A DNA stretch of 43,613 nt from Chthonomonadaceae bacterium (lineage in GTDB: Bacteria > Armatimonadota > Chthonomonadetes > Chthonomonadales > Chthonomonadaceae): positions 1 through 43,613 of the forward strand of contig DAIDHN010000032.1 in assembly GCA_027459665.1 (NCBI GenBank). Direction: 5' to 3'. Both the position numbers and the translations under genes were made by a program. Positions 7,911 through 16,384 of this stretch are shown one piece after another. How positions within the stretch are numbered: the first letter of the stretch is position 1; each line of letters opens with the position of its first letter. The notes below the pieces were generated by a model. It was not told the origin of the DNA, made no database searches, and saw only the letters and a list, made by a program, of their open reading frames with translations.

Positions 7911-8081
7911 CTATTTCGCCTCACGATGCATGGTATGCTTGCGGCAGGCGGGCCGCGGGCAGTATTTTTTCAGTTCCAGGCGCTGATTATGTTTAATACG
8001 ATTTTTTGAGGTGGTGTAATTGCGAGACTTGCACTCTGTGCAGGCCATCACAACCACCACACGCGTCTCTTTTGCCGCCAT
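7911..8081 (-). CDS. rpmG: Ribosomal protein L33 with an enlarged second Cys knuckle
   Basis: A 56-residue L33 of the large subunit, too short for most ORF filters. It reads ...[18 protein letters not shown]..., then [17 protein letters not shown], all family features. The first Cys pair is CxxC (C14, C17). The second pair is C41 and C46, spaced CX4C, where zinc-binding L33 proteins normally have CPxC followed directly by RKHT; two residues (Pro-Ala) appear inserted. Zinc binding may still occur. The gene sits between tuf and tRNA-Trp, a common location. The ribosome-binding site is weak. Confidence 0.93.
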   Translation of the reverse strand: MAAKETRVVVVMACTECKSRNYTTSKNRIKHNQRLELKKYCPRPACRKHTMHREAK

Positions 8082-8100
8082 AGTATTCTATCCGTTTCCA

Positions 8101-8130
8101 GGCTGCTGTTCCGTTCCCGAAACAGCAGCC
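8101..8130 (-). terminator. 10-bp hairpin between tuf and rpmG
   Basis: GGCTGCTGTT (8101-8110) and AACAGCAGCC (8121-8130) form a perfect inverted repeat with a 10-base loop. It lies just after the tuf stop and before rpmG. No T-tract follows on the minus strand, so it is more likely a partial attenuator, processing site or mRNA stabiliser than a full terminator. Confidence 0.4.
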
Positions 8131-8139
8131 CATTTCTTT

Positions 8140-9339
8140 TTACTCGAAGATTTTGGTAACTACGCCTGCCCCTACTGTGTGTCCGCCTTCTCGCACTGCG
8201 AAGCGCAGTCCTTCTTCCATAGCGATTGGCTGTATCAGTTCAGCAGTAATGCGCACATTGTCTCCGGGCATCACCATCTCTACGCCTTCCGGCAGGTGCA
8301 TTTCGCCGGTCACGTCGGTGGTACGGAAGTAGAACTGGGGGCGGTAGCCGTCTACAAACGGCTTGTGGCGCCCTCCCTCTTCCTTGGTCAGAATGTATAT
8401 TTCACCCTGGAACTTGGTATGCGGCTTGATGCTGCCGGGTTTAGACACCACCTGTCCGCGCTCTACGTCGGTGCGGTTCACACCCCGAAGCAGTATGCCC
8501 GCATTGTCCCCGCCAAAGATCGTGTCGCATATCTTGTGGAACTGTTCAAGAGAGGTCGCGATGGTTGAGCGGGTAGGACGAAGTCCCACCACCTCAACAG
8601 GCTCGTTCACCTTCAGGGTGCCGCGCTCTACGCGGCCAGTCACTACAGTGCCGCGCCCGGTAATGGTGAACACGTCTTCAATAGGCATCAAAAACGGCTT
8701 CTCAACATCCCGCTCAGGCGTGGGGATAGAGGAGTCTACCGCATCCATCAAAGCCCATATCTTCGCATTCGCCTTGTCACCGCGGCTCGTGTCTTCGCTC
8801 AAAAGAGCCTCCGTGGCTGAACCACGGATCACAGGCACATCGTCGCCGGGAAACTCGTACTTAGACAACAACTCCCGAACCTCAAGCTCAACAAGGTCCA
8901 AAAGCTCCTCGTCGTCTACCATGTCGCACTTGTTCAAAAACACCACAACATAAGGTACCCCTACCTGACGAGCAAGAAGGATGTGCTCGCGGGTCTGGGG
9001 CATAGGGCCGTCTGCTGCAGATACCACCAAAATCGCGCCATCCATCTGCGCGGCACCGGTGATCATGTTCTTTATGTAGTCAGCGTGACCGGGGCAGTCT
9101 ACGTGCGCATAGTGGCGCTTGTCGGTCTCGTACTCGGCATGGTAAACGTTGATCGTGACCCCGCGGGCACGCTCTTCAGGAGCGCTGTCGATCTCATCGT
9201 ACTTCAATGCCTTGCTGCCGGTTGCCTCAGCAAGTACGCGAGTAATGGCGCTCGTCAACGAAGTCTTGCCGTGGTCTACGTGACCAATGGTGCCTATGTT
9301 TACATGAGGCTTCGTTCGCTCAAATTTCTGCTTGCCCAT
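8140..9339 (-). CDS. tuf: Elongation factor Tu
   Basis: A 399-residue EF-Tu, the GTPase that brings aminoacyl-tRNA to the ribosome. G1 motif [16 protein letters not shown] (G3), NKCD (G4), then the two beta-barrel domains ending in [20 protein letters not shown] precedes the ATG by 10 bases. It lies 92 bases downstream of tRNA-Thr and is probably co-transcribed with the tRNA genes, as in the thrU-tufB arrangement of E. coli. Confidence 0.98.
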   Translation of the reverse strand: MGKQKFERTKPHVNIGTIGHVDHGKTSLTSAITRVLAEATGSKALKYDEIDSAPEERARGVTINVYHAEYETDKRHYAHVDCPGHADYIKNMITGAAQMDGAILVVSAADGPMPQTREHILLARQVGVPYVVVFLNKCDMVDDEELLDLVELEVRELLSKYEFPGDDVPVIRGSATEALLSEDTSRGDKANAKIWALMDAVDSSIPTPERDVEKPFLMPIEDVFTITGRGTVVTGRVERGTLKVNEPVEVVGLRPTRSTIATSLEQFHKICDTIFGGDNAGILLRGVNRTDVERGQVVSKPGSIKPHTKFQGEIYILTKEEGGRHKPFVDGYRPQFYFRTTDVTGEMHLPEGVEMVMPGDNVRITAELIQPIAMEEGLRFAVREGGHTVGAGVVTKIFE

Positions 9340-9431
9340 TTCGGGTCTTCTCCTCCGCGCAGAAATTGCCTTGTTCTCTGCGCAACGTGCTTCTGCACCT
9401 GAATGCAGTCAGAATAATTGAATGTAAGACC

Positions 9432-9503
9432 AGCCCACACTGGGAATCGGACCCAGGACCTCTTCTTTACCAAAGAAGTGCTCTGCCTCTGAGCTATGTG
9501 GGC
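9432..9503 (-). tRNA. tRNA-Thr (GGT anticodon)
   Basis: A 72-base cloverleaf: acceptor GCCCACA/TGTGGGC with discriminator T, D-arm GCTC...GAGC, anticodon stem CTTCT/AGAAG with loop TTGGTAA (anticodon GGT), and T-arm with GGTCCGATTCC. CCA is not encoded. It starts 4 bases after the tRNA-Tyr CCA end. Confidence 0.96.
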
Positions 9504-9507
9504 GGGG

Positions 9508-9592
9508 TGGTGGGGAGACGAGGATTCGAACCTCGGAAGCATTCCGCAACTGATTTACAGTCAGTCCCCTTTGGCCACTCGGGTATCTCCCC
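9508..9592 (-). tRNA. tRNA-Tyr (GTA anticodon), CCA encoded
   Basis: A class II tRNA with a long variable arm: acceptor GGGGAGA/TCTCCCC, discriminator A, anticodon stem ACTGA-type around loop CTGTAAA (anticodon GTA), and T-arm GGTTCGAATCC. Unlike its two neighbours, the 3' CCA (9508-9510) is encoded. It is the first gene of the tuf-secE-rpl operon. Confidence 0.96.
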
Positions 9593-9614
9593 GCAAAAAC
9601 TGTCACACAAACTT

Positions 9615-9644
9615 ATACTCGGCGGCAGAAAGCGCACCGAGTAT
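9615..9644 (-). promoter_or_regulatory. Leader hairpin between promoter and tRNA-Tyr
   Basis: ATACTCGG (9615-9622) and CCGAGTAT (9637-9644) pair perfectly across a 14-base loop. It lies in the transcribed leader immediately downstream of the operon promoter. It may guide processing of the primary transcript or insulate the tRNA fold. The role is not known. Confidence 0.4.
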
Positions 9645-9649
9645 GGTTT

Positions 9650-9679
9650 AATATAGCACAGAACGCCGTCTTGCGTCAA
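9650..9679 (-). promoter_or_regulatory. Promoter of the tRNA-tuf-secE-rpl operon
   Basis: On the minus strand TTGACG (9674-9679) and TATATT (9650-9655) are 18 bases apart, close to the sigma-70 consensus. This points at the tRNA-Tyr gene about 50 bases downstream and is the only good promoter seen for the ten-gene operon. Confidence 0.75.
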
Positions 9680-10038
9680 GGTGAATGTGCCGCTCTGCCA
9701 TACACGCAATTAAAGCGCACCGAATTGATCCGCCTATCAAAAGTATATACCCTGCAGCATCATTTTGTGTTACTGCATTCGATTTCTATATAGTGTGCCG
9801 CAAGCACTGTCGGTTCACCCGGCTAGATGCCTGCCGCAGTAGTGAAACTCTGCGCACAATACCGACACTTTCATGCTTTATCAGCAGTAATACTTGTGTA
9901 AGGCAGTGTCTTATACCGATTTCAGCCATCACCGGCGCACAGGCAGCGCAGCAAGGTTTTTGAATCATGCCGCTTCCGTTCAACAGAAGGATTCTAATAC
10001 CTGTTTGCACAATAATTGTATTTGTTACGAATGAGCTG
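9680..10038. other. Intergenic stretch with no recognised gene
   Basis: This roughly 360-base, A/T-richer gap separates the divergent tuf-operon promoter from the diguanylate cyclase promoter. No conserved ORF, tRNA or strong hairpin was seen. A 74-codon minus-strand frame inside it has no ribosome-binding site or family look. Confidence 0.5.
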
Positions 10039-10066
10039 TTGACTAAACAGAAAACTACTGCATACT
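10039..10066 (+). promoter_or_regulatory. Putative promoter of the diguanylate cyclase gene
   Basis: TTGACT (10039-10044) and CATACT (10061-10066) are 16 bases apart. The predicted start is near 10073, giving a 30-base leader with AAAGGGA before ATG 10103. Confidence 0.5.
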
Positions 10067-10102
10067 GACTTCATTTTTGCACAGAAAGGGAAAAAGCCGA
10101 TA

Positions 10103-11809
10103 ATGAGCGGTGGGTATTCGACTGTACAGAATAAAGAAACGCTCACGGCTGCAAAAACGCCTCACGGCGCCTCTCAGGGCAAATCTGCAATGCGCATGCT
10201 GCAACCCCCTCTGCTCTGGCTCGCCCTGCTGCTGGCAGTGCTTGAAGTGCAGAAATATGGCTGGCGTTCTCACCATGCATGGGCAAACTTGCTGCTTTGC
10301 GCCCTTCTGGTATGGCAAAGCTACCCTGTACGCTCACGCTCGCTCATCAACCCCACCTTTCCCATATCGCTTACTTTCGCCCTGGCCATTTGGGTGTCTG
10401 GTTCTACGGCAGCGCTGGCGGCACTCGCTTCGGGCCTGCTGCTCTACCTGATTGCGCCAGCTCCGGCTGCCATGCGTCTGCGCTACCAGGGAATTCGGCT
10501 TGGTCTTGCCGCACTGCTCATGCCCCCCCTGCTTGCAGTACTGCACCCGCTTACTTCTGCATTGTCTGCTCTTATTGCTGCTGCTGTATTTGGTGCAGCC
10601 TCTTTCGCACTGGAAATGCTCAATCCGCCTGTACAGGGCGCATACCGCTTTGCACGCATGGTTCGTCTCTGGCTGCCTGCGCTCTGCTTCGGCCTGCCAG
10701 CTGTGGTTTTGCTAACGCCGCTGGAAAACCGCATTGGCATCGCAACTCTGCTGCCTTTGGCTCTGCTGCTGCTGCTGGCTGCAAGACTGGCAGCACAGTC
10801 TGCCGAGGTAAGAAGTCTGCACAGGCAGCTGCTTGCAGCAGAAGCCATGGGGCGCGCAAGCGTGACACAGGCCGAAAAAGCAAATCCCACTGCTCTTCTG
10901 CAGCATTTTCTTACACTGGCGGCAGAGCTGGTGCCGGCAGAAAGATCGCTTATCTGGATGCTCAACAACGAATCGGGGGAACTTAGCCCCTCGGTAGCAC
11001 TGCCGGAAGCAGGACCGTTTGAACAAAAAATTGCACGGTTTGGAGAAGGGCTGATTGGGCACGCAGCAGCGCGCATAAAGCCCAGGCTGATACCAGACGC
11101 CGCCGCCGACCCATATCGCGCACAGCGCGAGGCTGCAAGCGGAGCATGGCTGCTGTACCCTATTGTGGTGCATGGCATGGTGATGGGGGTAGCGCAGTGG
11201 ACTCGCAAGGAAACACAGCCGTTTACCCCCGAAGACATCGCGCGCCTCGACGCCCTGGCGCCGCAGGCTTCTATTGCACTCGAAAACATATCTATACGTG
11301 CACAGCTGCTTCGCATGGCAGAAACCGATGGGCTTACAGGTCTCTGGAATCAGAGAACCATGCACCATCGGCTGAAAGAAGAGGTAAAGCGCAGCATACG
11401 CTACCACCGCCCCATGGCTCTGCTTATGCTGGATGTAGACAGCTTCAAATCTTTTAACGACAGCTACGGCCACCCGGCAGGCGACCAGATGCTCTGTACC
11501 ATAGGGCATGTTCTTCAGGCCAGCGTGCGCAATGTAGACCACGTAGGCAGGTTTGGAGGAGAGGAATTTCTGGTGATTCTGCCAGAAACCACCAAAGATG
11601 CAGCATGCCAGCTGGGCGAACGCATACGGAAGGCAGTTGAAGAAAGAGGCTACGTAATCACTGGGCAGCAAAAAATACACCGCACGGTAAGCATAGGGGT
11701 TGCAGCCTGCCCGGAAGATGCACTGAATGCACCAGAGCTGCTGCAATGGGCAGACAAGGCTCTGTACAGCGCCAAAAGAAGCGGCAAAAACTGTGTAAAC
11801 TGGGCTTAA
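10103..11809 (+). CDS. Membrane-bound GAF-GGDEF diguanylate cyclase
   Basis: A 568-residue protein with six to seven hydrophobic segments (~33-235) resembling a 7TM/MASE-like sensor, a short coiled segment, a GAF domain (~265-395, LLYPIVVHGMVMGVAQW near its end) and a C-terminal GGDEF domain. The active loop is GGEEF at 485-489. The inhibitory I-site RxxD is present as RNVD (476-479), exactly five residues ahead, so product inhibition by c-di-GMP is expected. DGLTGLWNQR and DVDSFKSFNDSYGH are other GGDEF hallmarks. It makes c-di-GMP from two GTP. No EAL/HD-GYP or PilZ gene is in the window. The next gene starts 24 bases downstream and may be co-transcribed. Confidence 0.93.
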   Translation: MSGGYSTVQNKETLTAAKTPHGASQGKSAMRMLQPPLLWLALLLAVLEVQKYGWRSHHAWANLLLCALLVWQSYPVRSRSLINPTFPISLTFALAIWVSGSTAALAALASGLLLYLIAPAPAAMRLRYQGIRLGLAALLMPPLLAVLHPLTSALSALIAAAVFGAASFALEMLNPPVQGAYRFARMVRLWLPALCFGLPAVVLLTPLENRIGIATLLPLALLLLLAARLAAQSAEVRSLHRQLLAAEAMGRASVTQAEKANPTALLQHFLTLAAELVPAERSLIWMLNNESGELSPSVALPEAGPFEQKIARFGEGLIGHAAARIKPRLIPDAAADPYRAQREAASGAWLLYPIVVHGMVMGVAQWTRKETQPFTPEDIARLDALAPQASIALENISIRAQLLRMAETDGLTGLWNQRTMHHRLKEEVKRSIRYHRPMALLMLDVDSFKSFNDSYGHPAGDQMLCTIGHVLQASVRNVDHVGRFGGEEFLVILPETTKDAACQLGERIRKAVEERGYVITGQQKIHRTVSIGVAACPEDALNAPELLQWADKALYSAKRSGKNCVNWA

Positions 11810-11833
11810 CAAAAGCCTGTGAAGGAGTGAGCA

Positions 11834-12628
11834 ATGAAACTTGCTAGTCAGGAAGGTCTGGCTGCAGGAAATACCCTGCAAGAGAAACTGGACGCCCTCG
11901 CAGAAGCGGGATATGAAGGCATAGAGTTTTGGGGAGGCGGCCTGGCAGAACGAACAGATGAGATTCGCAGGGCATGCAAAGACCACCCGGTACAGCCGGC
12001 GGCTATTTGCGCTGGGTTTCAGGGCTGCCCGCTGGATGCAGACAAGCGGGAACGCGACAAGGCTTCAGCAGACATATGCCGCCTGCTTGAACTGGCAGGA
12101 GAGTTGAATATGGCCGGCCTCATAGTAGTGCCCGTTTTCGGCAGCCCTCGCATTCCCGATCTATCTCCCCTGGCCTCGGCAGTGCAGCTGGAAATGGACC
12201 TCCTGCTGAAACTATGCGAAGACTGGGCGCACGCTGCTGAAAAAGCAGGAACGGCAGTGCTGCTCGAACCGCTCAACCGCTACGAAACACACCTGCTCAA
12301 AACCCTGCAGGATGCGGCAGGCATCTGCGAAAAAATCGGCAGTCCGCACATCAAAATCATCGCAGATTTCTTCCACATGTCTATCGAGGAAGCTTCTATG
12401 CCTCATGCAATTGAAAAGGCAGCAAAACATATTGCTCATGTGCATCTGGCAGACAGCAACCGGCTCTTGCCCGGCTTGGGGCACACAGATTTCAAAAGTG
12501 GTTTCAACGCCCTTAAAAACATCGGCTACACTGGCTACATGTCTCTGGAATGCGGCAACCCCAATACAGACAAAATGCAGGGCCTTAAAACCAGTGCACA
12601 GTTTATGAAACAACAAATGATGCCATGA
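11834..12628 (+). CDS. Sugar phosphate isomerase/epimerase-like TIM barrel protein
   Basis: A 264-residue protein of the xylose-isomerase-like / AP-endonuclease-2 superfamily. Likely metal ligands are the Glu in LLEPLNRYE, Asp and His in IADFFHM, His in HIAHVHLADSNR and Glu in GYMSLEC. AAGGAG lies six bases before ATG. Members include hydroxypyruvate isomerase, tagatose/psicose epimerases and many uncharacterised enzymes; the substrate here cannot be assigned. The stop overlaps the next gene's ATG (ATGA). Confidence 0.82.
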   Translation: MKLASQEGLAAGNTLQEKLDALAEAGYEGIEFWGGGLAERTDEIRRACKDHPVQPAAICAGFQGCPLDADKRERDKASADICRLLELAGELNMAGLIVVPVFGSPRIPDLSPLASAVQLEMDLLLKLCEDWAHAAEKAGTAVLLEPLNRYETHLLKTLQDAAGICEKIGSPHIKIIADFFHMSIEEASMPHAIEKAAKHIAHVHLADSNRLLPGLGHTDFKSGFNALKNIGYTGYMSLECGNPNTDKMQGLKTSAQFMKQQMMP

Positions 12629-12834
12629 ATAACTCTTCCCTTTCTCTTGAAACCCGCCTTGCCTGGCTGGAACAGCAAACAGCCCTGCAGATAGATGACA
12701 AAATGCGGGAATTGCTGAAAAAAAGCCTGCAGCAGCTGGATGAGACTATACAGGCTCTGCGTGATTTTCCGCTGGAAGATGGAGCCTCAGAACCAGCACT
12801 GCTCTTTCAGGCAAAAGAAAGAGATGTACTGTGA
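12625..12834 (+). CDS. Small helical protein coupled to an amidase (GatC/AtzG-like position)
   Basis: A 69-residue, mostly helical acidic protein with no recognised domain. Its ATG overlaps the upstream stop (ATGA) and its TGA overlaps the amidase GTG start (GTGA), so it is firmly within the operon. Small helical partners such as GatC and AtzG stabilise amidase-signature enzymes and are encoded next to them, which makes an accessory-subunit role attractive. That assignment rests on size, predicted helicity and position, not on clear sequence similarity. Confidence 0.65.
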   Translation: MNNSSLSLETRLAWLEQQTALQIDDKMRELLKKSLQQLDETIQALRDFPLEDGASEPALLFQAKERDVL

Positions 12835-14237
12835 CCGAAGCACCACTGTACTACCAGTCTGCAACAGAACTAGGTGCGCTTATTCGCAAAAAACAGATCA
12901 GCTCTGTAGAACTTACGCAAATTTTTCTCGAAAGAGCAAAAAACGAAGGCAGGCAGCTCAATGCAATAAGTGAAGTAACAGAGGAGCTTGCACTGCAGCA
13001 AGCCAAACGGGCTGATGAAGAGCTTGTCTCAGGCGCAGTATGCGGCCCGCTGCACGGTGTGCCCTACGGGGCAAAAGACCTGCTGGCAGTATCGGGATAC
13101 CCGGTGCGGTGGGGGTCGCCTGCCCACAGCGAGCAGGTGCCAGACAGTGATGCAGCGGTAATCGCACGGCTGCGAAGCGCAGGAGCAGTACTCATCTGCA
13201 AACTTGCCATGATAGAGCTGGCTGGTGGCGGCAGCTACTCGTCGGCGGGAGCAAGTGCAACCGGGCCATGCCTCAACCCCTGGAACACCAGCCGGTGGGC
13301 AGGCGGTTCTTCCTCAGGGTCGGGGGCGGCAGCGGCAGCTGGAATAACCGGTTTCGCACTGGGAACCGAAACCTGGGGCAGCATCACAGTGCCTGCAGCG
13401 TTCTGCGGCATTACCGGGCTGAGGCCAACCTTTGGAAGAGTATCACGCACAGGGGCTATGGCACTCTGCTGGTCACTTGATAAAATTGGGCCAATGGCGC
13501 GTACCGCAGAAGACTGCGGGCACATTCTGGCAGCCATTGCCGGCCCCGACCCGCGTGATGCAGGGTGTGCAGCACGTCCATTCCGTTTTCAGCCAAAAAA
13601 GAAATGCGCTCCGCTGCGGCTGGGCATTCTCGAACATGACTACACCCATGCCCCGCAGGCCCAGACACTGTTTCAAAACGCACTGCAGGCGCTTCAGCAG
13701 GCAGGCCACACAGCACGGCCTGTTAAGCTTCCAGATGACCTGCCCGTCAACCAGGCCGCCTCGCTGATAGTCATGGCAGAAGGCTCTACAGCATTTGAAA
13801 ACCTGATACGCAGCGAACGCCTCGGCTTGCTGGCCGACCGGGATCAGCAGGCTGGTCTGCTTGCGGGGCTGGCGATTACTGCCTCAGATCTGATGCGTGC
13901 GCAGCGCATTCGCACCATTGTGGTGCAAGAGCTAAACAAAATATGGGATCAGTGCGACTTGCTGATAGCCCCTACCCTGCTCACAGGCGCACTTTCTGCC
14001 GAAATTCCGTTTCGAGAACAGAATAACCCCTGGGGTGGAAATGGCGGACCAGGCAATCTGGCAGGCTGGCCCTCGCTTTCGCTTCCCATGGGCTTCGATG
14101 CAGAGGGGCTGCCTATGGGGCTGGAATTGATTGGACCTGCCTGGAGCGAGCATCTCCTGCTCTCTCTTGGCATGCAGTACCAGCAGCGCACAAGCTGGCA
14201 CCGAATGTTTCCCGCAAATACATTTACCCGCAGCTAA
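12831..14237 (+). CDS. Amidase-signature hydrolase (GatA-like fold)
   Basis: A 468-residue amidase-signature enzyme with the Ser-cisSer-Lys triad: K82 in PYGAKDLLA, cis-Ser about S160 in AGGSSSGSG, and nucleophile S184 in ETWGSITVPA. The Gly/Ser-rich core and FCGITGLRPTFGRVSR are diagnostic. It could be a glutaminyl-tRNA amidotransferase paralogue, but no gatB is nearby and its partners are a TIM-barrel isomerase and a 69-residue protein, so a catabolic amide hydrolase (AtzE/Allophanate-hydrolase type) is more likely. The GTG start overlaps the upstream stop. The C-terminal region has NAPWGGNGGPGNLAG-like Gly-rich sequence typical of the family. Confidence 0.85.
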   Translation: MTEAPLYYQSATELGALIRKKQISSVELTQIFLERAKNEGRQLNAISEVTEELALQQAKRADEELVSGAVCGPLHGVPYGAKDLLAVSGYPVRWGSPAHSEQVPDSDAAVIARLRSAGAVLICKLAMIELAGGGSYSSAGASATGPCLNPWNTSRWAGGSSSGSGAAAAAGITGFALGTETWGSITVPAAFCGITGLRPTFGRVSRTGAMALCWSLDKIGPMARTAEDCGHILAAIAGPDPRDAGCAARPFRFQPKKKCAPLRLGILEHDYTHAPQAQTLFQNALQALQQAGHTARPVKLPDDLPVNQAASLIVMAEGSTAFENLIRSERLGLLADRDQQAGLLAGLAITASDLMRAQRIRTIVVQELNKIWDQCDLLIAPTLLTGALSAEIPFREQNNPWGGNGGPGNLAGWPSLSLPMGFDAEGLPMGLELIGPAWSEHLLLSLGMQYQQRTSWHRMFPANTFTRS

Positions 14238-14238
14238 A

Positions 14239-14280
14239 ACCGCTGCAGCCGCTTCTACTGTACAAAGCAGCTGCAGCGGT
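14239..14280. terminator. Bidirectional terminator hairpin between convergent operons
   Basis: ACCGCTGCAGC (14239-14249) and GCTGCAGCGGT (14270-14280) are perfect 11-base arms. On the minus strand the stem is followed at once by TTT, and on the plus strand by GTGCTGTTTT. It separates the amidase gene from the YbjQ-repeat gene. Confidence 0.6.
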
Positions 14281-14289
14281 GTGCTGTTT

Positions 14290-15417
14290 TCACCGTTTCT
14301 GGGCGCTGTTCAGCGACACGCCCACTGCGGTTTCCACTGCGTTTACAAAGGTATTTTTGTCACGGATAATAGCCTGTGCAGGCAGGGAGGGAGATACTGT
14401 GGTAAGCCCCTCCATCTTTTTCACGGCGGTGCCAATAGCCATAAACTCTATCATACCGCCTCCCAAATTGTACACATAGGTTTTAATCCCAACCACATCA
14501 TCTGCCCCTATCGCGCTGGCCTCGCCCGCAATGCGTGCAATAGCATTCTCTCTCGCCTCATAAATCAGGGTGGTAAGTTCGCTTATTTCTCCGCGCACCA
14601 GGCTTTTGACCAGTGCCGAGATACCGCCCACTACTCCCAGCGAATAAACCGAAACCCCAAGCAAAAGGCGCTGCGGCATGTATCCCAGGTGAATGAGATT
14701 CCACATTTCCTCATTGGTCAGGTCGCTGGTAACAGGCATGCTGGCACTGGTAGGAGGCAGCATGGGGTGATGAGACGCAGTGCCAATCATCACCATCTCC
14801 TGCATGCCCTGAAACGGTAGAATAGAGGTATTGATGCCCACCACGGCATTGCCGCCCGCCTGTTGTGCCTCATTGGCAATACGCTGAAGCGCAAGGTGCC
14901 GCGTTTTATTAAAAATCTCTGAAAATTCTTTCACCTCGCCCCGTCCAAGCCCGCGCATGGTACCCATCACGCCGCCGCCAACACCAATAGAATAGGCAAC
15001 GTTGCCAAATACAAAGTGAAGCGGATGAAAACCGGCATCTATCTGGCAGTAAAGTTCCTGGCCATCTGCCGAAGAAGAGAAGAAAGCACCTTCCTCGCTG
15101 TGCAGGCAGGAACCTATAGACAAAAACTCTATGTTGCCTGCCTGTTGCACCAAATCGCTGCTCACCCCGGTTATGCCGCATGCACCACGCTTCTGCGCCT
15201 CCTGAATCATCCGCTGAAAACCCTGCACCCGGCCTTCATGAATCAGGCTGGTCACCTGTGTTACCTCACCGCCCATCAGCGTCTTCAAACCGCTGCCCAG
15301 GCTGCCCAGCACACCCATCGAGTAGACGCTGTTTCCAATCACCAGATCGCCTGGCTTCATATTTTTAAGCTGCAGGCAGTATATTTCATTGCCCGAAAGA
15401 CCAGTCATAACAGACAT
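14290..15417 (-). CDS. Protein with three tandem YbjQ/UPF0145 domains
   Basis: A 375-residue protein containing three copies of the YbjQ (DUF74, UPF0145) domain, at about 20-115, 130-235 and 255-350. Each repeat has the same order: a G-N/V-S-V-Y-S-M/L-GV strand, then L-x-x-G-E-V/I-x-E/Q-x-T, a long helix (AREN..., KTRHLALQRI, EGRVQGFQRM), and an A/G-x-x-V/I-x-G-V/I strand ending in M/L-x-IG-T/S. Single-domain YbjQ proteins are ~105 residues and are reported as pentamers, so a three-in-one chain is unusual. I chose ATG 15417, with AGGAGG 7 bases upstream. It lies 70 bases after the pseudoprotease and is likely the last gene of that operon. Function unknown. Confidence 0.8.
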   Translation of the reverse strand: MSVMTGLSGNEIYCLQLKNMKPGDLVIGNSVYSMGVLGSLGSGLKTLMGGEVTQVTSLIHEGRVQGFQRMIQEAQKRGACGITGVSSDLVQQAGNIEFLSIGSCLHSEEGAFFSSSADGQELYCQIDAGFHPLHFVFGNVAYSIGVGGGVMGTMRGLGRGEVKEFSEIFNKTRHLALQRIANEAQQAGGNAVVGINTSILPFQGMQEMVMIGTASHHPMLPPTSASMPVTSDLTNEEMWNLIHLGYMPQRLLLGVSVYSLGVVGGISALVKSLVRGEISELTTLIYEARENAIARIAGEASAIGADDVVGIKTYVYNLGGGMIEFMAIGTAVKKMEGLTTVSPSLPAQAIIRDKNTFVNAVETAVGVSLNSAQKR

Positions 15418-15487
15418 ATTACTGCCTCCTCTTGTCTGGCGCACCCTGCCCATGCCCTGGTGAGCCAGACAGATATTCTGATAAAGT

Positions 15488-16360
15488 TTACTTGCCGGTT
15501 TTTTTCACTGGCACAGCCGCGGCTTCTCTCTTTGCCAGCAGCGCCTTTGCCCGCGTTTCAGCCTGCAGCACCACCGCATTTACCGCAGAAGAAGGCACCA
15601 GAAAGAACTGCAGCGGTGAACCGCCCCCGCCCAGTATGCTGCCCAGCATGCCAAACGGATTGCTGCCGCTTTCGGTAGGGGTAACGGTAGGTTTGAGAAG
15701 CGTCATTACACCCAGCACCTGCCCTGCTGCATTGTACACAGGCAGGCCCAGAGGCATTGCGGTTTCGGTAAGAAGAAACGCCGGGCGGGGCAGAACAATG
15801 CTGCCGCCAATGCGCGCTGTATGCAGATAAGGCGCATAGTTGTACCCTTTTTGCAAGCGGGTAATGCAGTATACCTCTTCTCCCAAACTCGCCTGCGCGC
15901 TTGAGTTCATATCCTCGGCAGTCAGAGCGCGCCCATCCAGGCCCTCAATCTGCACAAAACTCAGCCCCAGAATGCTGTCGGTAGCGGCCAGAAAACCGTT
16001 GTACTCCTTACTCTCGTCGCCAATCGTGATCTTGAAACCGGTTGGCACTGTTTTCATTTCAAACCCGCTGCCGGCAAGGCTGCCGAGAAGCTGCTGAAAC
16101 ACGTCGGTAGAGTAGGCGGATGTAGAGAGCATCACCAGACCAGATGGGCTTACCACTACGCCCTCTGCGTAGGTGTTGCCTTCGGTGTTTTGTGTATTGC
16201 TCCCTTCGCCCATCATGGTGCGGGTGATGATTTTTACTGTTACGATTTTTGGTGAATCGTTCTGCAGCAGTTTTTGTATGGGTAATGCCCCCTGTGCCAG
16301 AGCAGAAGACACAATGCAGATTGCACAGAATGCTGCACCAATAGTAAGCAAATGCTTCAT
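15488..16360 (-). CDS. Secreted catalytically dead trypsin-fold protein (HtrA-related pseudoprotease)
   Basis: A ~290-residue protein with a clear signal peptide (HLLTIGAAFCAICIVSSALAQ) and the strand pattern of a DegP-type S1C protease. GVVVSPSGLVMLSTSA matches the segment that normally reads GVIISPDGYVITNYHV, but the His position is Ser. DSILGLSFVQI matches DPMTDISVLKL with Gly at the Asp position. AMPLGLPVYNAAGQVLGV matches GNSGGPLVNMQGQVVGI with Leu at the Ser position. All three triad residues are therefore lost while the fold around them is kept. No PDZ domain follows. The ATG at 16360 begins the signal peptide; a GTG at 16384 directly after the upstream stop is the alternative. It follows an intact HtrA gene, so it may be a regulator or adaptor of it. 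Confidence 0.75.
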   Translation of the reverse strand: MKHLLTIGAAFCAICIVSSALAQGALPIQKLLQNDSPKIVTVKIITRTMMGEGSNTQNTEGNTYAEGVVVSPSGLVMLSTSAYSTDVFQQLLGSLAGSGFEMKTVPTGFKITIGDESKEYNGFLAATDSILGLSFVQIEGLDGRALTAEDMNSSAQASLGEEVYCITRLQKGYNYAPYLHTARIGGSIVLPRPAFLLTETAMPLGLPVYNAAGQVLGVMTLLKPTVTPTESGSNPFGMLGSILGGGGSPLQFFLVPSSAVNAVVLQAETRAKALLAKREAAAVPVKKTGK

Positions 16361-16384
16361 AAATTCAGTATTCTCCTTCTTCAC

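Noticed and set aside
9786-10010. 74-codon minus-strand frame in the tuf/cyclase gap
   Set aside because: No ribosome-binding site, no recognisable domain and low-complexity composition.
10712-11986. 424-codon minus-strand frame opposite the diguanylate cyclase
   Set aside because: It is antisense to a protein with clear GAF and GGDEF motifs and has no ribosome-binding site or family look.
12831-14237. GatA of the tRNA amidotransferase
   Set aside because: No gatB nearby and different neighbours; the amidase-signature family is broad. GatA is not excluded by sequence alone.
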